This document shows, piece by piece, positions 5,041 through 7,849 of a stretch of 7,849 nt of DNA (position 1 is the stretch's first letter; every line of letters starts with the position of its first letter). Under the pieces are notes generated by a model. It saw only the letters and a list, made by a program, of their open reading frames with translations, was not told the DNA's origin and ran no database searches. This DNA comes from Clostridia bacterium. GTDB taxonomy: Bacteria > Bacillota > Clostridia > Christensenellales > Borkfalkiaceae. The translations under genes were made by a program, and so were the position numbers. The stretch covers positions 1 to 7,849 of the forward strand of contig JAFTHR010000237.1 in the NCBI GenBank assembly GCA_017457345.1, in the 5' to 3' direction.

Positions 5041-7839
5041 ATGAATATGGAAAAAGATTCTAAACCGAAAAAAATGAAACCCATTGCGGCAAAAAAACCG
5101 CAACCGGAATCCAACGAGCCGAAAACGGTGAAACCCGTTAAGCCCGTGAAACAGGCAAAACCCGTAAAACCCGCAAAAGCGGAAAAACCGAAAACGCCTG
5201 TAAAGGCTGTAAGGCCCGAAAAAAACACCGTCCGAACGAACCCCGTTCAGGCGGAATCTTTCGTGGAAGAAGAGTTCGATACCCCTACTACTGAGCCCGA
5301 AAAAACGAAAAGACCGTTAAAAGAACGCTTGGATAAAGCGATCAATAAAGCGCATAACAATCGCCGTAAAAAGGAATCGCTCGTAGACGTGCCCCGCTTT
5401 AACGCCGACCCGAACGACGGGTTAGACGAAGCGCAAGTGGATGCTCGTATGGAGCAAGGTCTATATAATAAAACGGGCAAGCGCTACTCTAAATCCTACC
5501 GCAGTATTTTTATCGGGAACATTTGCACGTTCTTCAACCTTTTAGGGTTGGTGGTACTGCTTGCGCTTCTCACAACGGACGCGCCGATTTCTCAATACTC
5601 TTTCGTACTCATTTTCTCCTGCAACATTTTCTTTAGTATTTTTCAAGAAATTCGCGCTAAAAGAAAAATTGATAAATTAGCCATTTTATCTTCCCCCACC
5701 GCTCGCGTTATTCGAAACGGTACGCAACAAGATATTCTAGTGAACGATATCGTGTTAGACGATATTTTGATCCTTTCCGCCGGTCAACAAGTCCCTGCCG
5801 ACTGTATTGCAGTAGACGGTACGGCGGAAATCAACGAATCCCTGCTTACCGGTGAATCCGTTCCCGTGAAAAAAGAAGAAGGAGATTTACTGTACGCCGG
5901 CTCGTTCGTTGCAAGCGGTAAAATTGCCGTTCGCGTGGATAAACTCGGCGAACATACCTATATTAGTAAACTTACGGCTCGTGCGAAAAAATACAAACGC
6001 CCGAACTCCGAAATTATGAACTCCATCACGCTGTTCATTAAAATTATCGGTCTTGCAATCGTACCGATCGGCGTGTTTATGTTCATCAACAACTACCAAA
6101 ATCTCGGTGGGGACTGGAACGTGTTCAACCAAGCGTCCACCTTCTTTAACGCCTTGTTCTCCGGCAACCTTACTTTGAGTGAAACGATCCGTAAAACGGT
6201 TGCCGTGGTGATCGGTATGATCCCTTCGGGCTTGCTCTTGCTTACCACGGTGGCAATGTCGGTCGGAATGATCCGTCTTGCAAAATACAACACCTTGGTG
6301 CAAGATATGTACTCCCTTGAAATGCTGGCGCGCGTAAACGTACTCTGCCTTGATAAGACGGGTACGATTACGGACGGACGCATGCGCGTAAGCGATTGCA
6401 TTTTGCTCAACAATAACACAGGGTTTAATATCGACGATATTTTAGGCTCTATGCTCGCTTCGCTCGACGATAACAACCAAACGTCTATCGCCCTTTACGA
6501 ACGGTTTGGGCATTCTAGCGTTTTGCAACCCACCGCAACGCTCCCCTTCTCTTCGGCGAGAAAACTCTCCGCCGTCACGTTTGGGGAAATCGGTACGTTT
6601 GCACTCGGCGCGCCGGAGTTCGTGTTAAAGCCTATGCCTTTACGGGTAGAGAAAATCGTGAAACAATACGCGCAAATGGGGCTTCGGGTTATGGTGCTGG
6701 CGCACTCTCCCGCGCAGATCGTCGGAGACAAAGTCCCCACCGCCCTGCGTGCGATCACCGTCATCACCCTTTCGGACAATATCCGCCCCGACGCTATCGA
6801 CACCATCAAATGGTTCAAAGAAAACGACGTTGCTGTCAAGGTCATTTCGGGGGATAATCCCGTAACGGTTGCGGAAGTAGCCCGCCGCGCGGGAATCCGC
6901 AACGCCTCGCACTTCATTTCCTTGGAGGGGCTTTCGGAACTGGAAGTGGAAAACGCCGCCTCCGAATACACCGTGTTCGGTCGGGTCACGCCCGAACAGA
7001 AAGCGATCCTTATCCGCGCCATCAAAAACGCAGGGAACACCGTTGCCATGACGGGGGACGGCGTCAACGATATTCTGGCAATGAAAGAAGCGGACTGCGC
7101 CATTTCGGTCGCCTCGGGCAGCGAAGCGGCGAGAAACGTTTCCAACCTCGTGTTGCAGGACAATAACTTTGCGTCCATGCCCAAGATCGTCAACGAGGGC
7201 AGACGGGTCATCAACAACATCAAGGAATCGGCGTCGCTGTATATTATGAAGACGCTGCTCACCTTCCTGCTTGCGCTCGTTTGTATCTTTGCGCAGACGG
7301 AATATTTCTTCACCACCAACAATATGCTGATGTACGAAATGTTCATTAGCGCCGTGGCGTCTATTGCGCTTGCCTTGCAACCGAATACCTCACGGGTCAA
7401 AGGAAAATTCATTCCGTTCGTCCTCAGCCGTGCGTTCCCGGGCGCTCTCACTATGAGCTTGGGAATATTAACGGTGTTCGTCGTCGGTCTTGCGGACACG
7501 CACGGTTGGTTCGGCTTCGGGGCGGTCGCCACAGGCGACCCGACGGCTTCGTACAGTGCGCTGATGATGCTGACGCTTACCTTTACGGGTCTGATGATGC
7601 TGTTCCGCATCTGTCAGCCGTTCAACGTCTTTAAAACGGTGCTATTCGTATTCGTTGCCGCGCTGTGTATTTTCGTGGTCAGCGTTCCCGTACTGGGGAA
7701 TATCGTTTTCGACGGCTGGTCGGAGGTCAGCTTTATCCTACCGCAGTACCTGCTGTTGATCATTATCATTCAGGCGGCGTTACCCATTTCGGCGTTGCTC
7801 ATTCGCTTCTTCGATATGTTCAACCCTGCGGACGAATAA
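5041..7839 (+). CDS. P-type cation-transporting ATPase, CtpE/Exp7-like, with Lys/Pro-rich N-terminal extension
   Basis: The 932-residue membrane pump uses ATP, through a phospho-aspartate intermediate, to move a cation across the cytoplasmic membrane. Residues 1-115 are a cytosolic extension: Lys/Pro-rich (about 6-62), acidic (about 69-86), then basic. The core starts near 117 with the GLDEAQVDARMEQG element. About ten membrane spans can be seen near 156-176, 184-202, 327-349, 384-408, 732-752, 760-780, 794-816, 838-856, 864-887 and 899-922. The actuator motif is TGES (270-273). The phosphorylation motif is DKTGT with Asp438. ATP-binding segments include FSSARK and LGAPE, with LGAPE where many P2 pumps have KGA. 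The hinge is TGDGVND (671-677). Span 4 carries IPSGL, where Ca2+ pumps have PEGL. LARVNVLCLDKTGT and the LGAPE variant place it with mycobacterial CtpE and streptococcal Exp7-type pumps; CtpE is linked to Ca2+, but the cation here is not proven. The gene is complete, and its last part has codon use unlike the first. Confidence 0.93.
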   Translation: MNMEKDSKPKKMKPIAAKKPQPESNEPKTVKPVKPVKQAKPVKPAKAEKPKTPVKAVRPEKNTVRTNPVQAESFVEEEFDTPTTEPEKTKRPLKERLDKAINKAHNNRRKKESLVDVPRFNADPNDGLDEAQVDARMEQGLYNKTGKRYSKSYRSIFIGNICTFFNLLGLVVLLALLTTDAPISQYSFVLIFSCNIFFSIFQEIRAKRKIDKLAILSSPTARVIRNGTQQDILVNDIVLDDILILSAGQQVPADCIAVDGTAEINESLLTGESVPVKKEEGDLLYAGSFVASGKIAVRVDKLGEHTYISKLTARAKKYKRPNSEIMNSITLFIKIIGLAIVPIGVFMFINNYQNLGGDWNVFNQASTFFNALFSGNLTLSETIRKTVAVVIGMIPSGLLLLTTVAMSVGMIRLAKYNTLVQDMYSLEMLARVNVLCLDKTGTITDGRMRVSDCILLNNNTGFNIDDILGSMLASLDDNNQTSIALYERFGHSSVLQPTATLPFSSARKLSAVTFGEIGTFALGAPEFVLKPMPLRVEKIVKQYAQMGLRVMVLAHSPAQIVGDKVPTALRAITVITLSDNIRPDAIDTIKWFKENDVAVKVISGDNPVTVAEVARRAGIRNASHFISLEGLSELEVENAASEYTVFGRVTPEQKAILIRAIKNAGNTVAMTGDGVNDILAMKEADCAISVASGSEAARNVSNLVLQDNNFASMPKIVNEGRRVINNIKESASLYIMKTLLTFLLALVCIFAQTEYFFTTNNMLMYEMFISAVASIALALQPNTSRVKGKFIPFVLSRAFPGALTMSLGILTVFVVGLADTHGWFGFGAVATGDPTASYSALMMLTLTFTGLMMLFRICQPFNVFKTVLFVFVAALCIFVVSVPVLGNIVFDGWSEVSFILPQYLLLIIIIQAALPISALLIRFFDMFNPADE

Positions 7840-7849
7840 TTTTAAAAAA

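Noticed and set aside
6495..7610. Long open frame (371 codons) on the minus strand
   Set aside because: It lies wholly opposite the ATPase, which has every catalytic motif. The translation is low in recognisable structure and has no promoter or ribosome binding site that I can see. It is a shadow frame caused by few stop-complement codons in the G+C-rich part.

Overview
The window looks like chromosomal DNA of a Firmicutes/Clostridia-type bacterium. The signs are sigma-A promoters close to consensus, GAGG-type ribosome binding sites, rho-independent terminators between genes, and proteins most like those of uncultured Clostridia. G+C is about 47-50% in the housekeeping genes. The genus cannot be named from sequence alone.

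Layout, left to right: (1) the 3' end of a + strand gene for a large surface protein with a C-terminal membrane anchor (3-578). (2) A small AT-rich island (about 630-1233) with two divergent short genes: a minus-strand 87-residue protein resembling the DUF6809 type (635-898) and a + strand 68-residue XRE-family repressor (989-1195). A 40-bp sequence that carries a bidirectional terminator occurs identically on both sides (590-629 and 1194-1233). (3) A minus-strand housekeeping block: serS (3583-4872), a terminator, then a DEDDh exonuclease with a BRCT-like tail (2562-3524) and an RsmF-type rRNA m5C methyltransferase (1251-2558), the last two separated by 3 bp. (4) Divergent from serS, a + strand P-type ATPase of the CtpE/Exp7 type (5041-7839) with a long Lys/Pro-rich N-terminal extension.

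The most system-like part is the island. The small unknown gene has a perfect TTGACA-17-TATAAT promoter. The repressor gene has a TATAAT so close to its ATG that its mRNA may be leaderless. A 23-bp dyad covers the -35 regions of both promoters and is a natural operator candidate. Removing one 604-bp unit would leave gene 1 and the methyltransferase gene converging on a single terminator, as expected of an insertion into a terminator.

Other points of note: the codon use of the ATPase gene changes sharply around position 6600-6720, the seryl-tRNA synthetase has core motifs closer to archaeal/eukaryotic enzymes than to the E. coli type, and lysines fall at an exact three-residue period in the ATPase tail. 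I saw no tRNA, rRNA, CRISPR, insertion sequence or T-box leader. No gap between genes exceeds about 170 bp.
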